A stretch of DNA of 46,322 nucleotides from Clostridiales bacterium (GCA_902363045.1 CABIYX010000027.1:1-46322), one strand, 5' to 3'; shown: positions 34,580 to 43,565, numbered from the stretch's first letter. Translations and numbers: made by a program. The notes: generated from the sequence alone by a model not told the origin.

Positions 34580-35330
34580 ACTGGCACCTCCCTAAACATT
34601 TGTATCAAACTATAATGGGAAGATTAAAGCAGTCGATATCACCTGATTTACTGAGAATCCCGTTGCAGTTGAATATCCCACTTTTGCCTCTACACAGATA
34701 ATCAATATAAACAAGGGATTATACGCACCTTGTTACTCATCACCCCCGTCGTACAACCTAGTTATTGTTGCTTATTTCAGCAGTCCTCCAACAAAAGCCA
34801 GTTGTGCACGGTACACTGCCTATTGGGACGGCCAATGTTGTACGGCTCGCATTTCATCAGCCCTCTTCTTCTGGGAAGGCTATAACCACCCCTACGAGCT
34901 ACTCTTTGAAGTGTTACTCCCTTCCATGCTGTTATAAATGTGAACTATTTCCTGGGTTATTTTCACTTCTTTTCAGTTAATGACTTTGCATATCTGCTCC
35001 AATTGGAATTACTTCGCCGTCCATAAGAAAAATTCATCACTTTTGATTCACTGTCATGTTGTATCACTCTGAGTTTATTTTATTTATTATACCGTAATAT
35101 TTCTGAAATCACAGTATAGTTTAAAATAAATCAAAGAAATTTATTGCGCTGTTACTGCCCAAGAGAAGGATCATCTCTAGATCCTTACTTTCCTTTCAGG
35201 TAGAAGTTTCATCTTCCATTGGGTCAATATTATCTTATTCTTTGATTCAGCATAGCATTTCCTGCGTTACTCTGTCGAAGAAACCGTTGACGAATCGGCC
35301 ATTCCGAGGTACCACCTAAACACAGATACC
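34580..35330. other. AT-rich region without genes
   Basis: About 750 bases, AT-rich compared with the rest, especially 35040-35160. I see no coding frame longer than chance, no tRNA and no clear repeat. It separates the regulator from the right end of the element and may be decayed element DNA. Confidence 0.5.
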
Positions 35331-35333
35331 ACT

Positions 35334-35365
35334 CGAGCCTCGCCGGAATGTCCTGGCGAGGCTCG
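35334..35365. terminator. Hairpin near the right end of the element
   Basis: An 11-bp perfect stem (35334-35344 with 35355-35365) is followed by TTTGA. The hairpin plus TCGTTTGA tail resembles the arrangement after the left tRNA (15471-15505). Confidence 0.55.
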
Positions 35366-35370
35366 TTTGA

Positions 35371-35423
35371 TGACCACAACACATACCACAGAGGTCCTCG
35401 GAACGTGTGGAAACAAGTGGTCA
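35371..35423. repeat. Candidate right arm-type integrase sites
   Basis: TGACCACAA (35371-35379), TACCACAG (35384-35391) and AAGTGGTCA (35415-35423, the inverse of TGACCACTT) repeat the three left-end motifs. They lie about 85-135 bases from the right core. Confidence 0.5.
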
Positions 35424-35506
35424 GGAGAGGCCTAAATGCGAAATAATTGTTAGCAGAAACCTTTGGAAATAATCAAATCCAAGCACAAACTATACACATT
35501 TGTTCC

Positions 35507-35551
35507 TTCGCATCCGTAAGGTCGTCGGTTCGATCCCGATTAGGTCCACCA
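35507..35551 (+). pseudogene. tRNA-Ala(CGC) 3' half; right attachment junction
   Basis: From the core TTCGCATCC (35507-35515) onward the sequence is tRNA positions 32-76: anticodon 3' strand CCGTA, variable loop, T-arm GTCGG/CCGAT, acceptor TAGGTCC and ACCA. It pairs perfectly with the 5' half at 15216-15255 but not with the intact copy's anticodon strand (CTACA). Bases just before the core are not tRNA-like. The original terminator follows directly. Confidence 0.85.
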
Positions 35552-35553
35552 CA

Positions 35554-35590
35554 CTCGGGAGATCTCGTTTTGAGATCTCCCGAGTTTTTT
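35554..35590 (+). terminator. Original terminator of the split tRNA-Ala
   Basis: A 13-bp perfect stem (35554-35566 with 35572-35584), a GTTTT loop and six T. It begins three bases after the ACCA end. Confidence 0.9.
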
Positions 35591-35597
35591 CATTCTT

Positions 35598-37160
35598 TTA
35601 GGATGCACGATAGTACACACTCTTGTCCCCTTCCGGATGCAGGAAGTCGAAGAACTGTGTGACACTGATTTTGAATTCCACTTCGATTTCAAAGTTCCTC
35701 CCGATATTCACCCGCTCAATGAGCTGCCGCAGGATCATCTTCTTTCCCTCGATACTACTCCCCGCATACAGGTCGGCCCAGGACATAATCTTGTCATACT
35801 CCTTTTGGACGGCAACGGCAGAGCTCTTCAGATCAGCCGCTTTTTCCTTGGCCTGTTCTAATTCCTGTGCCAGCGCCGCCAGTTTGCTTCGGGTGTCCTC
35901 TATCATCTCGCCGAGGATGTCCGCTCCAAAACTGCCAGTCCCATTGATGGTCTTGATGATCTCTTTCTTGTAGCTCTCCAGTTCCCGTTCTGCGGCGGCG
36001 TGGAGTTTCTCCAGATTTGCTACTGAACTGTTTGCCAGTTGGAGTTCTTTCTCCCGCTGCTTTTGAATGAGCTGGCTCCTGGGTGCAGTCTTCATCCGCT
36101 CAAAGAGTTGGATGACGATCTTATCAATAATGCCGTCCAGTTTCTCACCGGAGTATCCGGTCTGACCATCACAGTCCTGAGGATGGCGGATCTTGTAGTG
36201 GCAGGCGTAGCGGATATGGGTTTCCCGTTTGGGCTCACCCTTGGCTCGTCTGCCGCTGCTGGTGGTCAGCACCAGTTTGGAACCACAGTGGGCGCAGTAG
36301 ACCATCCCGGAGAGCAGCGCCTTCCCCTTGGAGTTAAAGGGCACTTCATTGTGGTGCATTGTCCTGGCCTCCATCAACTCCTGTGCCCGCTCATACAGAT
36401 CCAGCAGAACAATTTGTAGCTCCGGAAAGATTTCTGAGCGTGTTTCCCCACTGCGCAGGATTCCCACATACATGATGTTCTTCAGCATTTTGATGATGGT
36501 GGTATTGGCGAAGTTGGTCCCCTTTCGATTGAGATAGCCGTTGTTATATAACCACCGGGACAACCGCTGTGCGCCGAACCCCTCATAGACATATTTTTCA
36601 AAGATGATGCGCACCACCGCAGCTTCATCCGGGTCAACCAGAATCTCGTTGACTTCGTGATTCTTTTTATTGAAGCGCCCCTGCTTTTCCAGCCGGTATC
36701 CATAGGGAACAGTGCCACCCCGGAAGCGTCCTTCCTGCACGATCTGCGACAGGCGGGTCTTCGTCCTCACAGAAGTCTTGAGACTCTCTCCGGATGCCTG
36801 CCAATAGCGGATGTAGTTCAGCAGTTTGTCGATATGATCATCCATCTTCTGCTGACCTTCCATTGCGCTCCACACTTCGATTCCGTTGCGGATGAACCAC
36901 TCTACCACGAAGGGCGTCTCATCGTCCCGCCGCCCCAGGCGGTCGAACATGAACACCAGCAGGATGTCAAACTTCCGTTCCTCGGCATCCTGGCGGATCT
37001 CCTGAATGGCGTCGCGGTCAGCGGCAGCCACCTTGAAACCTGAGACACCCTTTTCCGCAAACTCTTTGATAATGCTCCATCCCTGGCTCTCTGCAAACTC
37101 ACGGCAGCGCTGTTTCTGCATGGGGATATCATCTTTTTCTACCTGTCCCTTGGTAAAGAC
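35598..37160 (-). pseudogene. Large serine recombinase, catalytic N-terminus lost
   Basis: The open part (507 residues from 37121) has most of the resolvase domain (FDILLVFMFDRLGRRDDETP), the recombinase domain (GFGAQRLSRWLYNNGYLNRK), a zinc ribbon (YCAHCGSKLV with ACHYKIRHPQDCDG) and a coiled coil. The N-terminus reads back as VFTKGQVEKDDIPMQKQRCR to about 37160, where a TAA interrupts. In relatives this is R-V-S-T-K-G-Q, so the catalytic Ser position reads Phe and everything before it is gone. It should be inactive. It faces the tRNA 3' half, but no evidence ties it to that junction. Confidence 0.8.
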
Positions 37161-37212
37161 TTAATAGAGTAAGATCAGTTATACAAACGCATTAGAAAAG
37201 ATTTTAGTTGAT

Positions 37213-37592
37213 TTTCTAAGGGAATTATCTATGGTGATGCTACTATTACGAAAAGCTTTGAAGAAGCCTCAGATGGTACAGCCTATGCAGATTGGGAGGT
37301 TGAAGTTGGAGTTGTTTTTCAGATTGCTACAGGAAGTAGACACAGTAGCTTCATCGGAGAACCCATAAGGACATGGTCAATTAAGAAGAGTAGAGGTGTC
37401 TATCAGTGGGATCCAGCCTATGACCCAATTGCAGAAACTACGGGTACAACTAGTAACAGTGTATATTTTCAGGTTCGAGGGAATTGTTATGAATGGATAG
37501 AAATGTATGATCTGATTATTTCAGTAGCTTTCGATGAATCAGTTTCGTTTCGTTTGAGAGGGGGGTGGTTGTTCCAGGAACACCAAAATTAA
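37213..37592 (+). pseudogene. AT-rich fragment with an open frame, unidentified
   Basis: An open frame of about 126 codons without a start reads YGDATITKSFEEASDGTAYA, DWEVEVGVVFQIATGSRHSS, then VYQWDPAYDPIAETTGTTS and FQVRGNCYEWIEMYDLI. Its base composition is much lower in GC than the flanks. It looks like the C-terminal part of a beta-rich, perhaps secreted, protein. I do not recognise the family. The 5' end is cut at the recombinase junction, so it is foreign debris. Confidence 0.4.
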
Positions 37593-37795
37593 ATTCGGAG
37601 AATTTAGTAGATAAATTGGGTTTTATAAAAATATATACGCTGTAAAGGTTGGTTGCGATTGCCATATAGAAAGCCAATAGTGTTGTACTTGGGCCTGTTG
37701 TAGAATAGATTTCGAAGAATAAGACCAAAGAAAAAGTTGGTAAAAATCACAATAATAGAGATTTTTAATATATATTTTTCTTTTAGACTGAAAAG
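37593..37795. other. AT-rich spacer, nothing recognised
   Basis: About 200 AT-rich bases between the unidentified fragment and the transposase remnant. The transposase frame stays open into it, but the sequence there no longer looks like transposase. Confidence 0.4.
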
Positions 37796-38122
37796 CGTGT
37801 TTTGCAACAGCCTAGGTGCCATCCCAAGACCAGGGTTACAGCGGCGCATATCCCGGATAAGTTTGAGTTCTGCTTCTGTGTGCTGGTTGGGATGGCTGTG
37901 GGGCCGCCTGGACTGACAGGACAGGGAGTCGATTGTACCGTTCCAGCGGGCCTTCCAAAAGTAGATGTACGAGCGGCTCTTGTTGTATTTCCGGCTGGCA
38001 CGGCTGACGCCGTATTTCTCTGCGTATTTCATCAGGGATTGCCGATACGCCATGTCCTGTGTCATACTCTTGTTCATGAAGGATTTGGTCTCCTCTCGTG
38101 CGGTTGTTGCTCGCAACTTCAA
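37796..38122 (-). pseudogene. Transposase N-terminal fragment (IS481/IS3-like)
   Basis: About 105 residues match the HTH half of an integrase-core transposase: MAYRQSLMKYAEKYGVSRAS, RKYNKSRSYIYFWKARWNGT, CQSRRPHSHPNQHTEAELKL and IRDMRRCNPGLG. After about 37805 similarity ends in unrelated AT-rich DNA, although the frame runs on to 37604. The DDE catalytic core is absent. The insertion-sequence family is a best guess from the HTH part. Confidence 0.65.
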
Positions 38123-38221
38123 CTATAACCGATGAGACCTTATCCTTCATCCCTTTTTATTCAACTGTCCAATATGTATTGTACTCCTACAACCGCACAA
38201 AACCGCGGCCCCCGGTTTTTC

Positions 38222-38250
38222 TTGCCCGGCCTTGGGAAAGCTGATATACT
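38222..38250 (+). promoter_or_regulatory. Sigma-A-type promoter for polA
   Basis: TTGCCC and TATACT are 17 bases apart, about 50 bases upstream of the polA start. Confidence 0.6.
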
Positions 38251-38298
38251 ATGGTGGATATGATCTTGCCGCGCGCGGCGGAATGGGAGGAGACCCAC

Positions 38299-40983
38299 AT
38301 GAAAAAGCTGATGGTCCTGGACGGAAACTCCATTGTCAACCGGGCCTTTTATGGGGTGAGCCAGAATCTCACCACCCGGACGGGACAGCCCACCAACGCG
38401 ATCCTGGGGTTTTTGAATATTTTGAATAAGCTGCTGGAGGAGGAGCGGCCGGACGCCCTGTGCGTCACCTTTGACCGGAAGGCTCCCACCTTCCGGCATC
38501 TGGCCTATGAGGGCTATAAGGCCCAGCGGAAGGGGATGCCCGACGAGCTGGCCAGTCAGATGCCTCTGCTGAAGGAGGTGCTGGCGGCCATGAACGTCCC
38601 CATGTACGAGCTGGACGGCTGGGAGGCCGATGATCTCATCGGCACCATCTCGGTAAAGGACGCCGCCGCCGGCTGGGCGACGGTGATCGTCACCGGGGAC
38701 AAGGACTCTCTCCAGCTGGTCACCGATACCACCACCGTCAAGCTGGTGTCCACCCGCATGGGCCGCACCACCACCAAGGATATGACCCCGGACGCCTTCC
38801 GGGAGCAGTACGGCTTCGATCCCATCCATATTGTGGACCTGAAGGCCCTGATGGGGGACAGCTCCGACAATATCCCCGGGGTCAAGGGGGTGGGGGAAAA
38901 GACCGCCATGGCCCTGGTCCAGCGGTATCATTCCATCGACGCCCTGTATGCCGCCATGCCCGCCCCGGAGATGGCCCCCGGGACCCCGGCCAAGCCCGGT
39001 GTGGTGAAAAAGCTGGCGGAGGGGGAGGAGATGGCCCGAATGTCCTATGACCTGGCCACCATCCACACCGACGCCCCCATTGACTTCGATCCGGAGCGGA
39101 ACCTGCGCCGGGAGCCTGACAACGATGCCCTGTACCAGCTGTTTCTGGACCTGGAGTTTGCCAAGCTGATCGATAAATATGGCCTCACCGCCCCCCAGGG
39201 AGAGCGGGTGACCGCCGAGAGCTTTGACTGCTCCTGCGCCAGTGAGACGGTGGACAGCCGGGAGCGGATGGAGGAGCTGCTGGCCCTTTGGCGGGAGCGG
39301 GACTGGGTGAGCGTGCTGGCCCTGCCCTCCCTGGATGTGGTGTGTGTGGCGTGGGAGGAGCCGGAAGGAGAACGCCGCGCCGCCCTGTTTTTTGCCGACA
39401 AGTGGGACTGCCACAACAACCTTCTGCGGACCCTGTTCTGTGACGGACGCATCCACAAGGCCGTACACGGGCTGAAGGCCCTGTGGCGGACCCTGCTGGC
39501 GGAGGGGATCACCCCCGAAGGCTTCGGGTTTGACACCGAGGTGGCCGCCTATCTGCTGGCCCCCACGGACGGAAGCTATGAATTGGAGAAGCTGGGACTC
39601 ACCTATTTCAACTTCCAGCCTCCCAGGGCGGCCGACTATCTGGACGAGGGGGCCTTTGGCCCTCTGGCCGATCCGGCGGTCCCCGCTGCTGCCCTGACTG
39701 CCCACGCAGTTCTGATTGGAGCCCTGCGCGCCACCCTCACCAGGAGGCTGGAGGAACTGGATTTATTTGAATTGTACCAGCAGATTGAACTGCCCCTCTG
39801 CTCTGTGCTGGCGGAGATGGAGCGGGAAGGGGTTCTGGTGGACCGGGGCGCCCTGGTGCAGTTCGGAGAGATGCTGTCTGAACGGATCGGGCAGGTCCAG
39901 GCCAGGATCTATGCCCTGGCCGGAGAGGATACCTTCAACATCAATTCCACCCAGCAGCTGGGGCAGATCCTCTTTGAACGCCTGGGCCTGCCGCCGGTGA
40001 AAAAGACCAAAACAGGGTGGTCCACCAACGCGGAGGTGCTGGAGAAGCTGCGGGGACAGCACCCCATCATGGAGGAGATCCTGGAGTACCGCCAGCTCAC
40101 CAAGCTGAAATCCACCTATGCCGACGGGCTGGGCAAGGTGATCGCTCCGGACGGACGGATCCACACCTCCTTCCAGAACACCGTCACTGCCACCGGACGG
40201 CTCAGCTCCACAGAGCCGAACCTTCAAAATATCCCCGTCCGCACGGAACTGGGGGCGGAGCTGCGGAAGATGTTTGTGGCCCCGGCGGGGAAGGTGCTGG
40301 TGGATGCGGACTACTCCCAGATCGAGCTGCGGCTGCTGGCCCATATCGCCAAGGACCAGGCCATGATCGACGGCTTCCGAAGCGGAGAGGACATCCATAC
40401 CATCACCGCCGCCCAGGTGTTCGGCGTGGCGCGGTCGGAGGTCACCCCCCTCATGCGCCGCAGCGCCAAGGCGGTGAACTTCGGCATCGTGTACGGCATC
40501 TCCCCATTCTCTCTGTCCCAGGACATTGGGGTCACGGTGGCCGAGGCCAAGGAGTATATGGACAAGTATTTTGCCCACTACGCCGGGGTGCGGGCCTATA
40601 TGGACGCGGTGGTGGAGCAGGCCAGGGAGCAGGGCTTTGTCTCCACCCTGTACGGACGCCGCCGCTGGGTGCCGGAGCTGAAGTCCTCCAACTTCAACAC
40701 CCGCTCCTTCGGCGAGCGGGTGGCTCTGAACGCCCCCATCCAGGGCACCGCGGCCGACATCATCAAGCTGGCCATGATCCGGGTGCGGGACCGCCTGAAG
40801 GCGGAGGGGCTGGAGGGCCGCCTGGTCCTTCAGGTCCACGATGAGCTGATCGTGGAGTGTCCGGAATCGGAGGCGGAGGCGGTCAGCAGGCTGGTGGAGG
40901 AGGAGATGGAGGGCGTTGCCGCCCTGTCTGTCCCTCTGCTGGCGGAGACCCATGCGGGCCGCTCCTGGGCGGAGTCCCACTGA
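38299..40983 (+). CDS. polA: DNA polymerase I
   Basis: It fills gaps and removes Okazaki primers. The 894 residues hold an N-terminal 5' nuclease (DGNSIVNRAFYG, GWEADDLIGTI, GDSSDNIPGVKGVGEKTA), a middle exonuclease-like domain and the polymerase. Polymerase motif A is DYSQIELRLLAH, motif B RRSAKAVNFGIVYG and motif C VHDELIVE. The middle domain lacks the DxE proofreading motif, as in other Gram-positive Pol I. The start MKKLMVLDGNS at 38299 follows GGGAGGAGA. An upstream in-frame ATG at 38251 lacks a site. It is monocistronic, with a terminator at 41003. Confidence 0.97.
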   Translation: MKKLMVLDGNSIVNRAFYGVSQNLTTRTGQPTNAILGFLNILNKLLEEERPDALCVTFDRKAPTFRHLAYEGYKAQRKGMPDELASQMPLLKEVLAAMNVPMYELDGWEADDLIGTISVKDAAAGWATVIVTGDKDSLQLVTDTTTVKLVSTRMGRTTTKDMTPDAFREQYGFDPIHIVDLKALMGDSSDNIPGVKGVGEKTAMALVQRYHSIDALYAAMPAPEMAPGTPAKPGVVKKLAEGEEMARMSYDLATIHTDAPIDFDPERNLRREPDNDALYQLFLDLEFAKLIDKYGLTAPQGERVTAESFDCSCASETVDSRERMEELLALWRERDWVSVLALPSLDVVCVAWEEPEGERRAALFFADKWDCHNNLLRTLFCDGRIHKAVHGLKALWRTLLAEGITPEGFGFDTEVAAYLLAPTDGSYELEKLGLTYFNFQPPRAADYLDEGAFGPLADPAVPAAALTAHAVLIGALRATLTRRLEELDLFELYQQIELPLCSVLAEMEREGVLVDRGALVQFGEMLSERIGQVQARIYALAGEDTFNINSTQQLGQILFERLGLPPVKKTKTGWSTNAEVLEKLRGQHPIMEEILEYRQLTKLKSTYADGLGKVIAPDGRIHTSFQNTVTATGRLSSTEPNLQNIPVRTELGAELRKMFVAPAGKVLVDADYSQIELRLLAHIAKDQAMIDGFRSGEDIHTITAAQVFGVARSEVTPLMRRSAKAVNFGIVYGISPFSLSQDIGVTVAEAKEYMDKYFAHYAGVRAYMDAVVEQAREQGFVSTLYGRRRWVPELKSSNFNTRSFGERVALNAPIQGTAADIIKLAMIRVRDRLKAEGLEGRLVLQVHDELIVECPESEAEAVSRLVEEEMEGVAALSVPLLAETHAGRSWAESH

Positions 40984-41002
40984 GCCTGTCATCAGAACAA
41001 AG

Positions 41003-41032
41003 CAGGGGCTCCGGAGTGATCCGGAGCCCCTG
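41003..41032. terminator. Hairpin between polA and the SLH gene
   Basis: A 13-bp perfect stem (41003-41015 with 41020-41032) closes a GTGA tetraloop. It lies between two convergent genes and probably serves both. Confidence 0.75.
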
Positions 41033-41057
41033 TGTTGTGAAGATCCTGCGGTGACGC

Positions 41058-42038
41058 TCAGATGGCGGCGCTGCCGCCCAGCTTCTGCTGCATCCGCAGG
41101 GCCATAATGAGGCAGGCCTGCCGCTGGGCGGGGTCCTTCGGACCGAAGCGGCCGTCCTCATAGCCGGAGATGACGCCCTTGGAGGCCGCGAAGCACACGC
41201 TGTCTCTGGCCCAGGCGGAGATGGAGCCGCGGTCAGAGAAGGGGGCGGTCTCCTGAGGCGGGATGGTCCCGCCCAGCTTCCGGTAGACGGCGGAGAGCAT
41301 GGTGGCCGCCTGCTCCCGGTTCAGCTGGGTCCCGGCGCCGAAGGAGGTGCTGCTCACACCGGAGGTAAAGCCCATGGAGTAGGCCTTGAGCACTTCGGAG
41401 TCGGTGGTGTCGGTGAAGGGGTTGGTCCCTGTGAAGGCGGGAACAGTCTGACCGCTCATGGCCTCGTACAGGCGGACCGACAGGGCGGCAAATTGGGTGC
41501 GGGTGATGGGCTCCCGCAGGTCCTGTCCCTTCAGGTGGGCGGGCAAGAGGTCCTTGGCGATGGCCTCGTTGACCAGATTGGCAGCCCAATCGTCCACCGG
41601 CTCCCCGGTGATGGTGACAGGCTGGACCTCGCCGGTGCTCTGCCCCTTGACCCAGATGCCCCGGTCAAGGACGGCGTTGGGCTCAGAGCTGCTGGGGTCC
41701 ATGGTGGAGATATGGTAGATGTGGTCCCCATCCCGGATGGTGAGCTGGCTCTGTCCGGAGAGCATGGAGTCCAGGCTCCAGTGCTTCTCCGCCTCGTGGT
41801 AGAGGAACACCTCCACCAGCAGCAGCCCGTCCCCCTCGCTCTGGATGGCGGTCCCCACGGGGACCAGGGTGGCGGAGTGAGTCTCGGTCGCGGAATAGGA
41901 GAAGGGCTCGGTGCCCAGAGGGTCCTGGGAGAGCTGGTAAACGGCCTGGTTGCTCTGGAGGGTGGCGGCCGCCGCTCCGGTGACCAGCAGGCCGGACAGG
42001 AGCGCGGCGGAGAGCAGGAGGGAGAAAAGTTTTTTCAT
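41058..42038 (-). CDS. Exported S-layer-homology (SLH) domain protein
   Basis: This 326-residue protein has a clear signal peptide (MKKLFSLLLSAALLSGLLVT, then GAAAA as the likely cleavage region). A middle domain of unknown function follows, then SLH-like repeats in the C-terminal half (VNEAIAKDLLPAHL, ITRTQFAALSVRLYEAM, LKAYSMGFTSGVSSTSFGAG, LNREQAATMLSAVYRKLGG, AASKGVISGYEDGRFGP). SLH domains bind pyruvylated cell-wall polymers, so it should sit on the cell surface. The start at 42038 is chosen for the signal peptide. It is convergent with polA. Confidence 0.85.
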   Translation of the reverse strand: MKKLFSLLLSAALLSGLLVTGAAAATLQSNQAVYQLSQDPLGTEPFSYSATETHSATLVPVGTAIQSEGDGLLLVEVFLYHEAEKHWSLDSMLSGQSQLTIRDGDHIYHISTMDPSSSEPNAVLDRGIWVKGQSTGEVQPVTITGEPVDDWAANLVNEAIAKDLLPAHLKGQDLREPITRTQFAALSVRLYEAMSGQTVPAFTGTNPFTDTTDSEVLKAYSMGFTSGVSSTSFGAGTQLNREQAATMLSAVYRKLGGTIPPQETAPFSDRGSISAWARDSVCFAASKGVISGYEDGRFGPKDPAQRQACLIMALRMQQKLGGSAAI

Positions 42039-42096
42039 CAGGAATTCCTTTCTGGCGGACGCCGGCCGCGGCGGCGCGCGGACGGCGAAAGACGGC

Positions 42097-42125
42097 TTGT
42101 CAAAGGGAGTCTGTCCGGATATAAT
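42097..42125 (+). promoter_or_regulatory. Sigma-A-type promoter for rimI
   Basis: TTGTCA and TATAAT are 17 bases apart, about 100 bases upstream of the rimI start. Confidence 0.75.
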
Positions 42126-42221
42126 CAAGGGGACAGCATACCGATTGTCCATCCATTGTACCGGATTGAAAGGGAAAAGACAAGGCGGAAATTATTAAGA
42201 AATCTTGAAAAAGGAGTCATT

Positions 42222-42674
42222 ATGGAATATACCATTGTGCCTATGGACCGCAGCCATGTCGGTCAGATCGCGGAACTGGAACGGGAGTGCTTCTCCACCC
42301 CCTGGAGTGAGGCCATGCTGACCGAGGCGCTTTTCGACGCCCAGGCCAGCTTTATCGTGGCGGAATCGGAGGACGGGGGCCTGCTGGGCTACGCGGGCCT
42401 CCATGTGGTGCTGGACGAGGGCTACATCGATAACATCGCTGTGGACCCCAACGCCCGCCGCCACGGCGTGGCGGACGAGCTGCTGGATGTGTTCTGCCGG
42501 TTCGGAGCGGCCAATCTGGCCTTCCTTACGTTGGAGGTGCGGGCCTCCAACGAACCGGCGTTGGCCCTGTACCGCAAGCATGGCTTTGAGGAGGCGGGCC
42601 GCCGAAAGAACTATTACTCCAAGCCCAGGGAGGACGCGGTCATTATGACCAGAGACTTCAAAAAGTTGCGGTAA
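42222..42674 (+). CDS. rimI: Ribosomal protein S18 alanine N-acetyltransferase RimI
   Basis: This 150-residue GNAT acetyltransferase of the RimI type acetylates the N-terminus of S18. Landmarks are HVGQIAELERECFSTPWSEA, GYAGLHVVLDEGYIDNIAVD, then the acetyl-CoA loop NARRHGVADELL and LEVRASNEPALALYRKHGFE. The start at 42222 follows AAGGAG. In many bacteria rimI sits beside tsaB and tsaD; here it stands alone between a promoter and a terminator. Confidence 0.9.
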   Translation: MEYTIVPMDRSHVGQIAELERECFSTPWSEAMLTEALFDAQASFIVAESEDGGLLGYAGLHVVLDEGYIDNIAVDPNARRHGVADELLDVFCRFGAANLAFLTLEVRASNEPALALYRKHGFEEAGRRKNYYSKPREDAVIMTRDFKKLR

Positions 42675-42701
42675 ATTGAAAAATAGGATGAAATAAACAG
42701 G

Positions 42702-42744
42702 ATCCCATCTGCTGGTGTTGAAAAACCGGCAGGTGGGATTTTTT
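42702..42744 (+). terminator. Intrinsic terminator of rimI
   Basis: A 15-bp stem with wobbles (42702-42716 with 42725-42739) is followed by six T, 27 bases past the stop. Confidence 0.85.
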
Positions 42745-42789
42745 GTGTTGTCTATTATGCAGAAAAATATTCTAAACACCACATCGTTG

Positions 42790-42818
42790 TTGACAAATAT
42801 TCTTCAATAAATTAAAAT
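42790..42818 (+). promoter_or_regulatory. Strong sigma-A-type promoter for the RraA-like operon
   Basis: A consensus TTGACA and TAAAAT are 17 bases apart. They lie 48 bases upstream of the start codon. Confidence 0.8.
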
Positions 42819-42866
42819 GAGGACAGTTCAACAACAACACTCCAGAGCAGAAAGAAGGAAAAAGAA

Positions 42867-43565
42867 ATGTCCATCGGAAATCGTGTGTTTTTGAGGCGTC
42901 CCATGCCCAGCCAAGAGCTGCTGGACGGCTTTGCCGGTCTCCCGGCGGCCAATATCGCGGACACTATGGGCCGCTCCTGTGCCATGAATCCCAGGATCCG
43001 GCTGATGAGTGGGTTTCAGGGGATCATGGTGGGTCCGGCCCTGACCGTCAAGGCGCGGGCGGGGGATAATCTATTTCTCCACCAGGCCCTGGATATGGCC
43101 CAGCCAGGAGACGTCATTGTGCTGTCCAATGACGAGGACACCACCCGCTCCATTATGGGGGAGATCATGTTCACCTATGCCAAGTACCAGAAGAAGCTGG
43201 GCGGGCTGGTGATCGACGGCCCGGTCCGTGACGTGGACGCCCTGCAGGAGATGGATCTGCCGGTGTACGCCACGGGCTCCACCCCCGGCGGCCCCCACAA
43301 GGAGGGGCCGGGAGAGGTCAACGTCCCCATCGCCTGCGGCGGCATCAGCGTTCACCCCGGCGACATCATCGTGGCGGACGCCGACGGGATCATCGTGGTG
43401 CCCCTGAAGGATGCTCCTGAGGTGCTGGAAGCGGCTAAAAAGTTCCATGAGCAGGACGCCGCCAAGGTGGAAGCGGCCCGGAACGGGACCTCCAACCGGG
43501 CCTGGGTGCGGAAGAAGCTGGAGGAGAAAAAGACGGAGTTTATTGACGGGATGTACGGGGAATAA
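42867..43565 (+). CDS. RraA-family protein (HMG-aldolase-like)
   Basis: This 232-residue protein has the RraA/menG-like fold: NIADTMGRSCAMNP, VGPALTVKARAGDNLFLHQA, LGGLVIDGPVRDVDALQEM, PVYATGSTPGGPHKEGPGEV and VHPGDIIVADADGIIVVP. The G-x-x-x-DG-x-x-RD pattern marks members that act as 4-hydroxy-4-methyl-2-oxoglutarate aldolases or oxaloacetate decarboxylases, rather than E. coli RNase E inhibitor. It opens an operon with an aminotransferase and a transporter, which favours the aldolase role. Older annotations call such proteins demethylmenaquinone methyltransferase, which is misleading. Confidence 0.85.
   Translation: MSIGNRVFLRRPMPSQELLDGFAGLPAANIADTMGRSCAMNPRIRLMSGFQGIMVGPALTVKARAGDNLFLHQALDMAQPGDVIVLSNDEDTTRSIMGEIMFTYAKYQKKLGGLVIDGPVRDVDALQEMDLPVYATGSTPGGPHKEGPGEVNVPIACGGISVHPGDIIVADADGIIVVPLKDAPEVLEAAKKFHEQDAAKVEAARNGTSNRAWVRKKLEEKKTEFIDGMYGE

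Larger units (their letters stand above)
15247..35515. mobile_element. Integrated ~20.3-kb element splitting a tRNA-Ala gene
   Basis: The ends are defined by the two halves of one tRNA-Ala(CGC) gene, each carrying the core TTCGCATCC. The content fits an integrative element. Two tyrosine recombinases sit at the left end facing the junction, with an excisionase-like and an HTH gene. Small genes of mobile-DNA type and a metabolic cargo follow. Short matching motifs lie just inside both ends. No relaxase or type IV secretion genes are present, and several genes are broken, so it is probably a degenerate or mobilisable element. Whether everything between the halves arrived in one event is inferred, not shown. 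Confidence 0.75.

Noticed and set aside
15386..35551. Intact tRNA-Ala as a hybrid attL (native 5' half plus element 3' half), the usual restoration scheme
   Set aside because: Its 5' anticodon strand CTACA does not pair with CCGTA at the displaced 3' half, whereas the broken copy at 15216 (TACGG) pairs perfectly.
38161..39705. A 514-codon minus-strand open frame
   Set aside because: It lies antisense to polA and has the same low-complexity shadow character.
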